64,000 bases of DNA from contig NZ_BDBP01000002.1 in NCBI RefSeq assembly GCF_001613045.1, positions 62,001 to 126,000 of the forward strand. The letters are read 5' to 3'. The notes beneath the pieces are model-generated. The model made no database searches and was not told where the DNA came from. It worked only from the letters and a program-made list of their open reading frames with translations. Within the stretch, counting starts at the first letter, position 1; the number at the start of each line of letters is the position of its first letter. Shown here in pieces: positions 25,014-33,698 of the stretch. This stretch comes from Nocardia lijiangensis NBRC 108240 (GTDB lineage Bacteria > Actinomycetota > Actinomycetes > Mycobacteriales > Mycobacteriaceae). The position numbers and the translations under genes were made by a program.

Positions 25014-25673
25014 TCACTGGCCCCACCGGTATCCGTACCCGCGGATCGTGGTGATCAAGCCCGGCCGGTTCAGCTTGGCGCGCAGACCGGTCATGTGCAC
25101 GTCCAGCGAACGCGAAACCGCGACGAACGCGTCGCCCCAGATCCGGTCCATCAGCTGCTGGCGGCTCACCGCGGCGCCCGGCCGCTCCACGAGCGCCTCG
25201 ACCAGCTCGAATTCCTTCTGCGTCAACGCGACCGGTGCCCCGCCGACCTCGACGACCCGGGCCGCGAGATCGACACGCACGTCGCCGGTGACCACCTCGC
25301 TGCGCTCGGACTGCGCGACCGCGGCCGCCCGGCGCATCACGGTCTCCAGCCGCGCCATCAGCTCCGCGATCCGCGGTGGCTTGACGAGATAGTCGTCCGC
25401 GCCGCCGCGCAATCCGCGCACGATGGACCGTTCGTCGCTGCGCGCGGTCAGGATCAGCACGGGGACCGAGCTGACCTCGCGCAGCTGCCGCAACACCTGC
25501 AGGCCGTCGCCGTCGGGCAGACCGAGATCGAGAATGACGGCGTCGTAACCCCGATGGTCGAGCAGCAGCTCGCTGCCGCGACGCTTGCGCTCGGCCAGGT
25601 AACCGCGGGCATTGAGCGCTTCGACCAGCGCGTCGCCCACGCCGTCGTCATCTTCGACCACCGCAAGCCGCAC
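25014..25673 (-). CDS. OmpR/PhoB-family response regulator
   Basis: A 219-residue regulator. I chose the GTG at 25673 (MRLAVVEDDD) because AGGA lies 7 nt upstream and the sequence then starts like other receivers; an upstream ATG at 25691 lacks a ribosome site. The receiver domain has acidic pocket Glu7-Asp8-Asp9, phosphoacceptor Asp49 (ILDLGLPDGDG), conserved Thr in LTARSD, and Lys in LVKPPR. The C-terminal winged helix ends TIRGYGYRWG. Partner of the downstream histidine kinase. The likely targets are this operon, including the MFS symporter gene 46 bp upstream. Confidence 0.94.
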   Translation of the reverse strand: MRLAVVEDDDGVGDALVEALNARGYLAERKRRGSELLLDHRGYDAVILDLGLPDGDGLQVLRQLREVSSVPVLILTARSDERSIVRGLRGGADDYLVKPPRIAELMARLETVMRRAAAVAQSERSEVVTGDVRVDLAARVVEVGGAPVALTQKEFELVEALVERPGAAVSRQQLMDRIWGDAFVAVSRSLDVHMTGLRAKLNRPGLITTIRGYGYRWGQ

Positions 25674-25719
25674 GCGCCGATCCTGCCACATGGGCAGGAT
25701 CGGCGCGGAGACGAGTCGC

Positions 25720-27093
25720 TCAGCCACGCACGGCGGCCATGGAGCGGTCGTCATCGCTTCCTGCGCTCGCCGCGGCGGCGCGCGCCTTTTCGTCGGCTTC
25801 GATGGTGGACTCCGTCGAGGTCTCCCGCATGAAGTAGTAGGTGATCAGCGAGATCGCGATGCAACCCGCCACGTAGTAGAAGTACACCGACTCCGCGCCC
25901 GCCTTCTTCAGCGCGAGGGCGATCATCTCCGCGGTGCCACCGAAGATCGCGACGGTGAGCGCGTAGGGCAGGCCGACGCCGAGCGCGCGGATCTTGGTCG
26001 GGAACAGCTCGGCCTTCACGATGGCGTTGATCGAGGTGTAGCCGGTGATGATCAGCAGGGCGAGCATCATCAGACCCCAGGCCGCGACCGGGTTCGAGGT
26101 GTGCGAGAGCAGGGTCATGATCGGAACGGTCAGCAGCGTGCCGCTCACGCCGAAGAAGATGAGCAGCTTGCGACGGCCGATCTTGTCGGACAGTCCGCCC
26201 GCCAGCGGCTGGATCACCACGAAGACGAGCAGCGCGATGAAGTTGATCCAGGCCACCGTGCCCTTGGAGATGCCGGAGGTGTTGATCATGAACTTCTGCA
26301 TGTAGGTGGTGTAGGTGTAGAACGCGACCGTGCCGCCGAGGGTCAGGCCGACCACGAGCAGGCACTCCCGCGGGTACTTCAGCAGCAGCCGCAGCGAACC
26401 ACGCGCAGACCCCTTGGCTTCGTTCGAGCCGGAGGCCTCCGCCTCGAACGACGCCGACTCGTCCATCCCGCGCCGCAGCAGCATGACCACGATCGCGCCG
26501 CCCGCGCCGATTACGAACGGGATTCGCCAACCCCAGGAGTGCATCTGCGCGGTGGTGAGCACCTGCAGCAACACGATCTGCACGCCGAGCGCGGTGAGCT
26601 GACCGGCGACCAGGGTCACGTACTGGAAGCTGGAGTAGAACCCGCGCCGACCGGCCGAGGCGACCTCGGACAGATAGGTCGCGCTGGTGGCGTACTCACC
26701 GCCGACCGAGAGGCCCTGCAGCAGTCGCGCGAGCAGCAGCAGCACCGGCGCGGCGATGCCGATGGTCTGGTAGTTCGGCGTCAGCGCGATGAGCAGCGAA
26801 CCGGCCGCCATCACCGTCACCGAAAGGGTCAGCGCGGCGCGCCTGCCGAACCGGTCCGCGTAGCGGCCGAGTGCCCAGCCGCCGAGCGGGCGCATCAGGA
26901 ACCCGACCGCGAACACCGCCGCGGTGGACAGCAACTGCGCGGTCGAATCCCCTTCGGGGAAGAACGCTTTCGCGAAGTACACGCTGAACGCCGCGTACAC
27001 GTACCAGTCGTACCACTCGACCAAGTTGCCGATCGATCCACGCAGCACGTTCGCGACAACGCGGCGCTCGCCCGTGGGCTTTGTCGTAGACAT
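25720..27093 (-). CDS. MFS symporter, metabolite:H+ symporter (MHS) family
   Basis: A 457-residue, 12-helix transporter with a perfect AAGGAGGAG ribosome site before the ATG at 27093. The N-terminal signature SIGNLVEWYDWYVYAAFS and the loop RYADRFGRRAALT match the KgtP/ProP/ShiA branch, which takes up carboxylates (2-oxoglutarate, citrate, shikimate) or betaine with protons. The second-half signature LSDKIGRRKLLIF is also present. The substrate is not certain; the KgtP-like start motif favours a dicarboxylate. It is the first gene of a same-strand unit followed by a two-component system and a binding lipoprotein, suggesting ligand-controlled uptake. Confidence 0.9.
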   Translation of the reverse strand: MSTTKPTGERRVVANVLRGSIGNLVEWYDWYVYAAFSVYFAKAFFPEGDSTAQLLSTAAVFAVGFLMRPLGGWALGRYADRFGRRAALTLSVTVMAAGSLLIALTPNYQTIGIAAPVLLLLARLLQGLSVGGEYATSATYLSEVASAGRRGFYSSFQYVTLVAGQLTALGVQIVLLQVLTTAQMHSWGWRIPFVIGAGGAIVVMLLRRGMDESASFEAEASGSNEAKGSARGSLRLLLKYPRECLLVVGLTLGGTVAFYTYTTYMQKFMINTSGISKGTVAWINFIALLVFVVIQPLAGGLSDKIGRRKLLIFFGVSGTLLTVPIMTLLSHTSNPVAAWGLMMLALLIITGYTSINAIVKAELFPTKIRALGVGLPYALTVAIFGGTAEMIALALKKAGAESVYFYYVAGCIAISLITYYFMRETSTESTIEADEKARAAAASAGSDDDRSMAAVRG

Positions 27094-27225
27094 CGAATCT
27101 CCTCCTTCAACGCTTCTTCGCGTCAGCTGGAAGAGAGTGTGTCGGCAGTCACAAGGGGTTCGGAAGCGTGCGACGGGTTTCCTAACTGTCTCTTAGTACG
27201 ATCACCCGCCGCACGCCCGCGCAGG

Positions 27226-28053
27226 TCAGGCGCGCAGCAAGGGGGCCAGCGCGCGCAGCGATTCGAGGTAGCTGGGGCCGAGCGCCTGCAGGGCGACGTG
27301 GTCGGCGCCCGCGTCGAGGTGGGCCCGCAGCTGCTCGGCCACCCGCGCCGCGCTGCCGTGCACGGCCAGCTGGTCGATCAGCGCGTCGCTGCCGGGGGCG
27401 GCGACATCGGCGTCGTCGAAGCCGAGCCTGCGCAGGTTGGCGACGTAGTTGGCCAGTCCGAGGTACATGGGCACGATCGTGCGGCCGACTTCGCGCGCCC
27501 GCTCCGGGTTTTCGTCGAGGACGAGCTTCTGCTCGACGGCGAGCAGCGCGTCCGCACCGAGGATCGCACGGGCGCGGCGGGTGTGCTCGGGGGTAACCAG
27601 ATACGGCAGCGCGCCCGCGGTCCGCTCACGCGCCAGCTCCAGCACCCGCGGACCCAGTGCGGCGAGGGCCCGCCGCTGCTTCGGCACTCCGGCCTCGTCC
27701 AGTTCGTCGAGATATTCGACCAGCGCGTCGTAGGGCTTGCGGTAGGGGCCGTTGAACTCGGGGTGCCCGGCGCCGACACCGAGCAGGAAGCGGCCGGGGA
27801 AGCGCTCCTCGATGCGGTGGAACGAATCGGCCACGATCTTCGCCGGGGCCGACCAGATGTTCACGATGCTGGTGGCCACCGTCAGCGAATCCGTCGCTGC
27901 GAGTAGCGATTCCACCACCGGCAGCTCCGCGGGCGGGGAGCCGCCGAGCCACACCGTTCCGTAGCCGAGCTGCTCGAGCTCGTGCGCCTCGTCCGGAGTA
28001 ACCCCCTGGTAGCCGCGCCATACACCGAACTGTCCGAGACCATCAATTGTCAT
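27226..28053 (-). CDS. LLM-class (F420-dependent-type) oxidoreductase
   Basis: A 275-residue TIM-barrel enzyme of the luciferase-like family. Motifs are GYGTVWLGGSPPAELPVVESLL, TVATSIVNIWSAPAKIVADSFHRIEERFPGRFLL-type central strand-helix units, and the LGVGAGHPE cofactor loop. In actinomycetes such proteins usually use F420 rather than FMN; substrates range widely and none can be named. A perfect CIRCE element lies 77 bp before the ATG, so HrcA and heat stress may control it. The ribosome site (GGAGG, 12 nt from the ATG) is far from ideal. Confidence 0.88.
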   Translation of the reverse strand: MTIDGLGQFGVWRGYQGVTPDEAHELEQLGYGTVWLGGSPPAELPVVESLLAATDSLTVATSIVNIWSAPAKIVADSFHRIEERFPGRFLLGVGAGHPEFNGPYRKPYDALVEYLDELDEAGVPKQRRALAALGPRVLELARERTAGALPYLVTPEHTRRARAILGADALLAVEQKLVLDENPERAREVGRTIVPMYLGLANYVANLRRLGFDDADVAAPGSDALIDQLAVHGSAARVAEQLRAHLDAGADHVALQALGPSYLESLRALAPLLRA

Positions 28054-28129
28054 GTCGGAAACGAACCTCCGCCGTCCCCGTTCCTATTCCGGACCGCGGC
28101 GCGCGACATGTTTCTCACCCGAGGAAGTG

Positions 28130-28156
28130 TTAGCACTCACAGCAAGAGAGTGCTAA
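28130..28156 (-). promoter_or_regulatory. Perfect CIRCE element (HrcA operator)
   Basis: TTAGCACTC-N9-GAGTGCTAA matches the CIRCE consensus exactly. HrcA binds it to repress chaperone genes such as groES-groEL. Here no chaperone gene is adjacent. The only gene starting nearby is the minus-strand LLM oxidoreductase, 77 bp away. No plus-strand gene worth supporting starts after it. Confidence 0.95.
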
Positions 28157-28282
28157 CTTTGATGGTGCACAGCTTCCGGCCCGACCATCCCCGCCGCCGA
28201 AAGAGCCACGCCGCGCCGCATCGAGATATCCGGCCACTCGCAGCCGAAGACCATCGAAGCGAGCACCGGCTACTGAACCACT

Positions 28283-28320
28283 CCGGTACCGCGGTTCGCT
28301 GGAGCCGGCCGCGGTACCGG
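28283..28320 (-). terminator. Hairpin after truA
   Basis: CCGGTACCGCGG and its perfect complement CCGCGGTACCGG enclose a 14-nt loop, 8 bp past the truA stop on the minus strand. There is no U-run, as is common for actinomycete terminators. It separates the ribosomal cluster from the CIRCE region. Confidence 0.75.
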
Positions 28321-28327
28321 TCCCCTA

Positions 28328-29230
28328 TCAGTCGCCGCCGCAACAACCTCGATCCGGCACGGTCCGCATTTCCCTGGTCTCGGCATTGCGCGCCGCCAGG
28401 TCCGCGTCGGCCGGATAGTCGACCGCGACGAGGCTCAGGCCGTGGGCCGGGGCCACGGCCACCGCGCTCGAACGCTCGGTCTCCCCCAGCAGCCCGGCGA
28501 TCCATTCCGTGGTGCGCCTGCCCTCGCCAACGGCGAGCACCGCGCCGACCAGGCTGCGCACCATCGACCAGCAGAACGCGTCGGCGCTGACGAACGCGGT
28601 GAGCAGATCACCCTCGCGCTCCCACTCGAAGCGCTGCAATTCGCGCACCGTGGTCGCGCCCTCCCTGCGGCGGCAGAACGCCGCGAAATCGTGCAGCCCC
28701 AAGAGTTTCCGTGATGCCGCGCGCATCGCCTCCAGATCCACGCCTGGGCGGCACGACACGACGCTGTGGGCGCTCAGCGGCTCAGCGCCGTACCGCGCGG
28801 TGGTGAGCCGGTACACGTAGTGGCGGCGAATCGCCGAGAAGCGCGCGTCGAATTCGGGCGGGGCGATCCGAGCGGCCTTGATGCGCACGTCTTTCGGGAG
28901 GAAACGCGCCATGCGGTGGACGAGCTTGTCACCGTCGAATTCGGCGGTGGTGTCGAAGTGCGCGACCTGCCCCTCGGCGTGCACTCCCGCGTCGGTGCGG
29001 CCTGCGACGGTCAGCTGGATCGGCTCGCGGAACACCTTGCTCAGCGAGTCCTCCAGCACGCCCTGCACGGTCCGCAGGCCGGGTTGGCGGGCCCAGCCGA
29101 TGAAATCTGTTCCGTCGTAGGAGATGTCGAGGCGCACCCGTACCGCGTCCCGGGGCTCGGTCGCCGCCGTCGGGGACACTGGAGACGCCGCCGGGACAGC
29201 AGAGCCGGTCTGTGCGCTAGCCGATTCCAT
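28328..29230 (-). CDS. truA: tRNA pseudouridine synthase A
   Basis: A 300-residue enzyme that makes pseudouridine at tRNA positions 38-40. The catalytic Asp80 lies in GRTDAGVHA. Other family motifs are [15 protein letters not shown] near residue 37 and [20 protein letters not shown] chose the ATG at 29230 because GGAGG is 5 nt upstream; a GTG at 29248 overlaps that site. About 28 N-terminal residues are an Ala/Ser/Pro-rich extension beyond the usual start. A CCGGD-type Cys pair ends the protein. It follows rplQ, with a hairpin between them. Confidence 0.96.
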   Translation of the reverse strand: MESASAQTGSAVPAASPVSPTAATEPRDAVRVRLDISYDGTDFIGWARQPGLRTVQGVLEDSLSKVFREPIQLTVAGRTDAGVHAEGQVAHFDTTAEFDGDKLVHRMARFLPKDVRIKAARIAPPEFDARFSAIRRHYVYRLTTARYGAEPLSAHSVVSCRPGVDLEAMRAASRKLLGLHDFAAFCRRREGATTVRELQRFEWEREGDLLTAFVSADAFCWSMVRSLVGAVLAVGEGRRTTEWIAGLLGETERSSAVAVAPAHGLSLVAVDYPADADLAARNAETREMRTVPDRGCCGGD

Positions 29231-29320
29231 CGAATCCTCCACTGTCACAACAACTTCTCGTCGAACGCGAACAAGCCCACGGAGTCACAACGGGCCGCAG
29301 ACCGGTTCGGCCGATCGACG

Positions 29321-29360
29321 CGAATGAGCCCGCCACCCACAGGGGCGGCGGGCTCATTCG
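29321..29360 (-). terminator. Hairpin after rplQ
   Basis: CGAATGAGCCCGCC and its exact complement GGCGGGCTCATTCG enclose a 12-nt loop, just past the rplQ stop on the minus strand. No U-tract follows. It may terminate or attenuate transcription from the rpoA-rplQ cluster into truA. Confidence 0.8.
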
Positions 29361-29376
29361 AGAAAACCCGACCAGG

Positions 29377-29904
29377 TCAGGCGTCCTTCTTGTCCTCGGC
29401 GGCCTCGTCGGCCTTCTCCTCGGCAGCCGGAGCCTCGGCCTCGGCGACAGCCTCGTCGGCCGTCTCCTCGACGACCTCGGGAGCGGCCTCCTCCGCCTTC
29501 TGGGACGCGGCAACGCGACGGGCACGATCGGCCTCGTTGGTCACGGTCTTCTCCCGGACCAGCTCGATGATCGCCATCGGCGCGTTGTCACCCTTACGCG
29601 GCAGCGTCTTGGTGATGCGGGTGTAGCCACCCTCGCGACCCTCGAACGACGGCCCGATCTCCGCGAAGAGCGAGTGCACGACGTCCTTGTTGCGGATCAC
29701 CTTCAGCACCTCGCGACGGTCGGCAAGGGAGCCGCCCTTCGCCTTGGTGATGAGCTTCTCCGCGTAGGGGCGCACGGCCTTGGCCTTGGCCTCGGTGGTG
29801 GTGATCCGGCCGTGCTCGAAGAGCGCCGTCGCCAGATTGGCGTAGATCGCCTTCTGGTGCGACGCCGACCCGCCGAAGCGGGCACCCTTCTTGGGCTTAG
29901 GCAT
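29377..29904 (-). CDS. rplQ: 50S ribosomal protein L17
   Basis: A 175-residue protein. Residues 1-120 are standard L17 ([19 protein letters not shown] start, [45 protein letters not shown]). The remaining 50 residues form an acidic Ala/Glu-rich tail seen in high-GC actinomycetes. L17 binds near the peptide exit tunnel of the 50S subunit. The ATG follows AAGGAG. It lies 49 bp after rpoA, in the classic order. Confidence 0.98.
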   Translation of the reverse strand: MPKPKKGARFGGSASHQKAIYANLATALFEHGRITTTEAKAKAVRPYAEKLITKAKGGSLADRREVLKVIRNKDVVHSLFAEIGPSFEGREGGYTRITKTLPRKGDNAPMAIIELVREKTVTNEADRARRVAASQKAEEAAPEVVEETADEAVAEAEAPAAEEKADEAAEDKKDA

Positions 29905-29953
29905 TGTTGTTTCTCCTTGTATGCGGCCGGGCCGGGGCGCCTACCCCAGCGGC

Positions 29954-31012
29954 CTAGAGCTGTTCGGTCTCGGCGTAGTCCTGCTCGCCGCCATCGGTGT
30001 CACTGAACGTGCCGCTGTCGCTCCACGTGCCGGTGCTCGCGTCGTAACCCACCACGGAGGACGGGTCGAACGACGCCGGGCTGTCCTTCAGCGAGAGGCC
30101 GAGCGCGTGCAGCTTGACCTTCACCTCGTCGATGGACTTCTGGCCGAAGTTGCGGATGTCCAGCAGATCCGACTCGGTGCGGGCGACCAGCTCGCCCACC
30201 GTGTGCACACCCTCGCGCTTGAGGCAGTTGTAGGACCGGACGGTGAGGTCCAGGTCCTCGATCGGCAGACCGAACGAGGCGATGTGATCCGCCTCGGCCG
30301 GCGAAGGGCCGATCTCGATGCCTTCGGCTTCGACGTTCAGCTCGCGAGCGAGGCCGAACAGCTCGACCAGGGTCTTGCCCGCCGAGGCGAGCGCGTCCCG
30401 CGCACTGATGGAGTTCTTGGTCTCCACGTCCAGGATGAGCCGGTCGAAGTCGGTGCGCTGCTCGACACGGGTGGCCTCGACCTTGTAGGTCACCTTGAGC
30501 ACCGGGGAGTAGATCGAATCCACCGGGATCCGGCCGATTTCCGCACCGGACGCCTTGTTCTGCACCGCCGGGACGTAACCGCGACCGCGCTCGACGACGA
30601 GCTCGATCTCGAGCTTGCCCTTGTCGTTCAGGGTGGCGATGTGCATGTCCGGGTTGTGCACGACGACGCCGGCGGGCGGCACGATGTCACCCGCGGTGAC
30701 GGTGCCTGGGCCCTGCTTGCGCACGTACATCGTCACCGGCTCGTCCTCCTCCGAGGACACGACCAGACCCTTGAGGTTCAGGATGATGTCGGTGACATCT
30801 TCCTTCACGCCGGGGACGGTGGTGAACTCGTGCAGAACGCCGTCGATGCGGATGCTCGTGACCGCGGCCCCCGGGATCGAGGACAGCAGGGTCCGCCGCA
30901 GCGAGTTGCCGAGGGTGTAACCGAAGCCCGGCTCGAGGGGTTCGATGGTGAACTTCGAGCGGTTCTCGGCGACGACCTCTTCGGTCAGGGTCGGACGCTG
31001 GGAAATCAGCAT
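29954..31012 (-). CDS. rpoA: RNA polymerase alpha subunit
   Basis: A 352-residue alpha subunit. The ATG at 31012 (MLISQRPTL) lies 9 nt after AGGAGG; an ATG 9 bases upstream abuts that site and is less likely. The N-terminal assembly domain includes [19 protein letters not shown]. The C-terminal domain, which binds UP elements and activators, has [19 protein letters not shown]. An acidic tail ends YAETEQL. It lies in the rpsM-rpsK-rpsD-rpoA-rplQ cluster. Confidence 0.98.
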   Translation of the reverse strand: MLISQRPTLTEEVVAENRSKFTIEPLEPGFGYTLGNSLRRTLLSSIPGAAVTSIRIDGVLHEFTTVPGVKEDVTDIILNLKGLVVSSEEDEPVTMYVRKQGPGTVTAGDIVPPAGVVVHNPDMHIATLNDKGKLEIELVVERGRGYVPAVQNKASGAEIGRIPVDSIYSPVLKVTYKVEATRVEQRTDFDRLILDVETKNSISARDALASAGKTLVELFGLARELNVEAEGIEIGPSPAEADHIASFGLPIEDLDLTVRSYNCLKREGVHTVGELVARTESDLLDIRNFGQKSIDEVKVKLHALGLSLKDSPASFDPSSVVGYDASTGTWSDSGTFSDTDGGEQDYAETEQL

Positions 31013-31119
31013 GAGGATCATCCTCCTTTTAGGGCGCCCGCTATTTGACGCCTCGTTTTAAGGGGTTGCGCTCGACCGTCCGGCGAACCGGACGACCGAA
31101 CACCAGCGGCATGCGCTGA

Positions 31120-31725
31120 TTACTTCGAGTAGTACTCGACGATCAGCTGTTCCTGCAGCGGCACATCGATCTGGGCGCGCTCCGGCTCCTGGTGGACCAG
31201 GATCCGCAGACGGCCCGGGATCACCTGCAGCCAGCCCGGAACCGGGCGATCGCCGACGGTCTCCCGCGCGACCTGGAAAGGCAGGGTCGGCAGCGACTTT
31301 TCCTTGACATCGATGATGTCGTACTGGCTCACCTTGTAGCTGGGCACGTCGACCTTGACGCCGTTGACCAGGAAGTGGCCGTGGCTGACGAGCTGACGGG
31401 CCTGGCGACGGGTGCGCGCCAGACCGGCGCGGTACACGACGTTGTCGAGACGGGTCTCGAGCAGACGAAGAAGGTTGTCACCGGTCTTGCCCTTGAGGCG
31501 GTTGGCCTCTTCGTAGTACCGGCGGAACTGCTTCTCCATGACGCCGTAGGAGAAGCGAGCCTTCTGCTTCTCCTGCAGCTGGAGCAGGTACTCGCTCTCC
31601 TTGATCCGCGCACGGCCGTGCTGGCCGGGCGGGTACGGACGACGCTCGAACGCCTGATCGCCGCCGACGAGGTCGACGCGCAGACGACGCGACTTGCGGG
31701 TGATGGGTCCGGTGTAACGGGCCAT
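31120..31725 (-). CDS. rpsD: 30S ribosomal protein S4
   Basis: A 201-residue primary 16S rRNA-binding protein of the 30S body. It has the S4 RNA-binding domain (RLDNVVYRAGLARTRRQARQ, SHGHFLVNG) and starts MARYTGPITRKSRR. The cysteine-free N-terminus is the zinc-independent form. It may also regulate its own cluster, as S4 does in other bacteria. It lies 107 bp before rpoA and 22 bp after rpsK. Confidence 0.98.
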   Translation of the reverse strand: MARYTGPITRKSRRLRVDLVGGDQAFERRPYPPGQHGRARIKESEYLLQLQEKQKARFSYGVMEKQFRRYYEEANRLKGKTGDNLLRLLETRLDNVVYRAGLARTRRQARQLVSHGHFLVNGVKVDVPSYKVSQYDIIDVKEKSLPTLPFQVARETVGDRPVPGWLQVIPGRLRILVHQEPERAQIDVPLQEQLIVEYYSK

Positions 31726-31747
31726 TTTGCTCTACCTTCCTTTCCCG

Positions 31748-32161
31748 CTAGACGCGACGCCGCTTGGGCGGACGGCAGCCGTTGTGCGGCTGCGGGGTGA
31801 CATCGGAGATCGTGCCCACCTCGAGGCCGGCGGCCTGCAGCGAGCGGATCGCGGTCTCACGGCCCGAACCGGGGCCCTTGACGAACACGTCGACCTTCTT
31901 GACGCCGTTCTCCTGCGCCTTGCGGGCAGCGTTCTCGGCGGCGAGCTGCGCGGCGAACGGGGTCGACTTACGCGAACCCTTGAAGCCGACGTGACCCGAC
32001 GACGCCCACGAGATGACGTTGCCGTTCGGGTCGGTGATCGACACGATCGTGTTGTTGAACGTGCTCTTGATGTGCGCGTGGCCGTGCGGGACGTTCTTCT
32101 TTTCCCTGCGACGCGACTTCTGGGTCTTCTTGGGGCCGGAGGCCCTGCTCTTAGGAGGCAT
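31748..32161 (-). CDS. rpsK: 30S ribosomal protein S11
   Basis: A 137-residue platform protein of the 30S subunit. Typical motifs are [31 protein letters not shown] and the basic end [13 protein letters not shown]. The N-terminus carries the Lys/Arg-rich extension of actinomycete S11. It lies 9 bp after rpsM and 22 bp before rpsD, so it is part of one transcript. Confidence 0.98.
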   Translation of the reverse strand: MPPKSRASGPKKTQKSRRREKKNVPHGHAHIKSTFNNTIVSITDPNGNVISWASSGHVGFKGSRKSTPFAAQLAAENAARKAQENGVKKVDVFVKGPGSGRETAIRSLQAAGLEVGTISDVTPQPHNGCRPPKRRRV

Positions 32162-32170
32162 CCGTATCCC

Positions 32171-32542
32171 TTACTTCTTCTTGCCTGCGACGGTGCGCTT
32201 CGGGCCCTTGCGGGTGCGCGCGTTGGTCTTGGTCCGCTGGCCACGCACGGGCAGGCCACGACGGTGGCGCAGGCCCTGGTAGCAGCCGATCTCGATCTTG
32301 CGGCGGATGTCGGCCTGCACCTCACGGCGCAGGTCGCCCTCGACCTTGAACTCCGAGGCCTCGATGTAGTCGCGGAGCTTGGTCAGGTCGTCGTCGCTGA
32401 GGTCCTTCGAACGCAGGTCAGGGCTGACGCCGGTGGCCTCGAGGATCTCCTGGGAGCGGGTACGGCCGATGCCGAAAATGTAGGTCAGCGCGATCTCCAT
32501 GCGCTTTTCGCGCGGGAGGTCGACGCCCATGAGACGTGCCAT
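32171..32542 (-). CDS. rpsM: 30S ribosomal protein S13
   Basis: A 123-residue protein of the 30S head that contacts the P-site tRNA and the 50S subunit. It starts [14 protein letters not shown] and has [13 protein letters not shown], the [15 protein letters not shown] motif, and a basic tail. It precedes rpsK by 9 bp. The 205 bp between it and rpmJ hold no gene that I can see. Confidence 0.98.
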   Translation of the reverse strand: MARLMGVDLPREKRMEIALTYIFGIGRTRSQEILEATGVSPDLRSKDLSDDDLTKLRDYIEASEFKVEGDLRREVQADIRRKIEIGCYQGLRHRRGLPVRGQRTKTNARTRKGPKRTVAGKKK

Positions 32543-32747
32543 GTGGCAGTTTCCTTAATCGTTGCGGAGGTCTGCTCCCTGTCCGTTCCCCCGTCTTGAG
32601 TGGGGCACCGGCCTCCGTACCGGTGGTTGGCTCGCACGCCTCGTTCCCTCTCTCGAGAGCCCGAATTTCCACAGCGTGCGGCTGGAGCTGGGAGTTCTTC
32701 TGTGTGCCAATCCGAACTGCGTTCGGTGCTTGGCGGTGAGACTTCGA

Positions 32748-32861
32748 TCAGCCCTGGCGCTGCTTGTGGCGCAGGTTGTCGCAGATCACCATGACCCGGC
32801 CGTGGCGGCGGATCACCTTGCACTTCTCGCAGATCTTCTTGACGCTCGGCTGAACCTTCAC
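32748..32861 (-). CDS. rpmJ: 50S ribosomal protein L36 (zinc form)
   Basis: A 37-residue protein read from GTG at 32861: [15 protein letters not shown], then [13 protein letters not shown], ending RQG. Cys11, Cys14, Cys27 and a C-terminal His form the zinc ribbon of the zinc-dependent L36 type, which zinc-starved cells may replace with a Cys-free paralog. GGAGAT lies upstream. Gaps of about 205 bp flank it on each side, toward infA and rpsM. Confidence 0.96.
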   Translation of the reverse strand: MKVQPSVKKICEKCKVIRRHGRVMVICDNLRHKQRQG

Positions 32862-33067
32862 GTCCGTCCAATCTCCTTGCGGTTCACAGGGGTGTGAACA
32901 CAGTTTTTCCCCAGCCTGGCGACTGGGGAAGTCTTATTGTCCTCGTCCTCGCGGACGATGGCCTCTCCGGGGAGAGACTCTGGGTAAAAGCCTTGGTCCG
33001 TGCCTGACCCAGCCGCGTGAATCGACTCAGGCGAGCGCATTTCGCGAGCGTGGCTCGCCCACTCGAT

Positions 33068-33289
33068 TCACTTGTAGCGGTACACGATTCGGCCGCGCGA
33101 CAGGTCGTAGGGTGAAAGCTCGACGACCACCCGGTCCTCGGGAAGGATGCGAATGTAGTGCTGCCGCATCTTTCCGCTGATGTGCGCGAGAACCTTGTGA
33201 CCGTTCTCGAGCTCGATCCGGAACATCGCATTGGGCAGCGGCTCGACAACTCGACCCTCGACCTCGATGGCCCCGTCTTTCTTCGCCAT
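33068..33289 (-). CDS. infA: Translation initiation factor IF-1
   Basis: A 73-residue OB-fold protein that binds the 30S A site during initiation. The ATG at 33289 follows GGAGG by 2-3 nt and gives the standard start [16 protein letters not shown]; the longer upstream frame is an artefact. The end [26 protein letters not shown] pattern is canonical. It is the first gene of the minus-strand ribosomal cluster, so the 283 bp upstream (33290-33572) should contain its promoter and that of the divergent small ORF; I see no clear promoter pair there. Confidence 0.97.
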
Positions 33290-33572
33290 GTCCTCCGCGA
33301 TCCCGGTTCTCGATTCGGCGTTGCCGATCGAACCTGGTGTGATTGCTTGGTGTCTGCTTGTATGTACCGGGTCGGCGTCAACCGGACCGGCGGCATGCAA
33401 ACAGGCGGCGCATAGGTGCACCGCCGCTCCAGCTTACCGGGAGGCGTCCGATCCGGCAAAAACGCCCCGCCGCGAAGCCCCGGGACGGCCGCTCCCTGCC
33501 CCACGTCGCCGGGGGCAGGTCACGTAAACTGACCGAGTCCAGGAAACGGTCGAGCAGACTTAGGGGGATGCC

Positions 33573-33698
33573 GTGAGCCAGCGTACCGGGCCAGCCGTCG
33601 GCACTGCGCCCCTCGGCCACGGCGGGGCCGAGCGCGAGCGCAGCGGGCGAGCCATCTCGGACACGACGAAACCGAGCGACAGTGAGGCGATGCGGTGA
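33573..33698 (+). CDS. 41-residue leader ORF overlapping the EspI-like gene
   Basis: GTG at 33573 follows TAGGGGGA by 4 nt, a strong ribosome site. The frame runs to TGA at 33696-33698, overlapping the GTG of the next gene (GTGA). The peptide starts MSQRTGPAVG and ends TKPSDSEAMR. Its second half (ERERSGRAI...KPSDSEA) resembles the repeat-encoded 26-residue leaders (SERSERIM...KPSVSEA), and both end in a start/stop overlap. I therefore treat it as a diverged family member that has kept or gained its own ribosome site. Function is unknown; translational coupling is the simplest idea. Confidence 0.55.
   Translation: MSQRTGPAVGTAPLGHGGAERERSGRAISDTTKPSDSEAMR
33639..33697 (+). repeat. Diverged relative of the leader repeat
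   Basis: The right end, CCGAGCGACAGTGAGGCG followed by ATGCGGTG, matches CCGAGCGTCAGCGAGGCG followed by CAGGCATG of the intact copies at 16 of 18 positions. The left part (GCGCAGCGGGCGAGCCAT) matches with transitions, and about 12 bases in the middle are missing. It ends exactly at the next start codon, like the intact copies. Confidence 0.5.

Noticed and set aside
27982..28590. A 202-codon plus-strand ORF spanning the CIRCE element as the CIRCE-controlled gene
   Set aside because: It is Arg/Pro-rich, has no homology signs, starts before the CIRCE site and runs antisense through truA.
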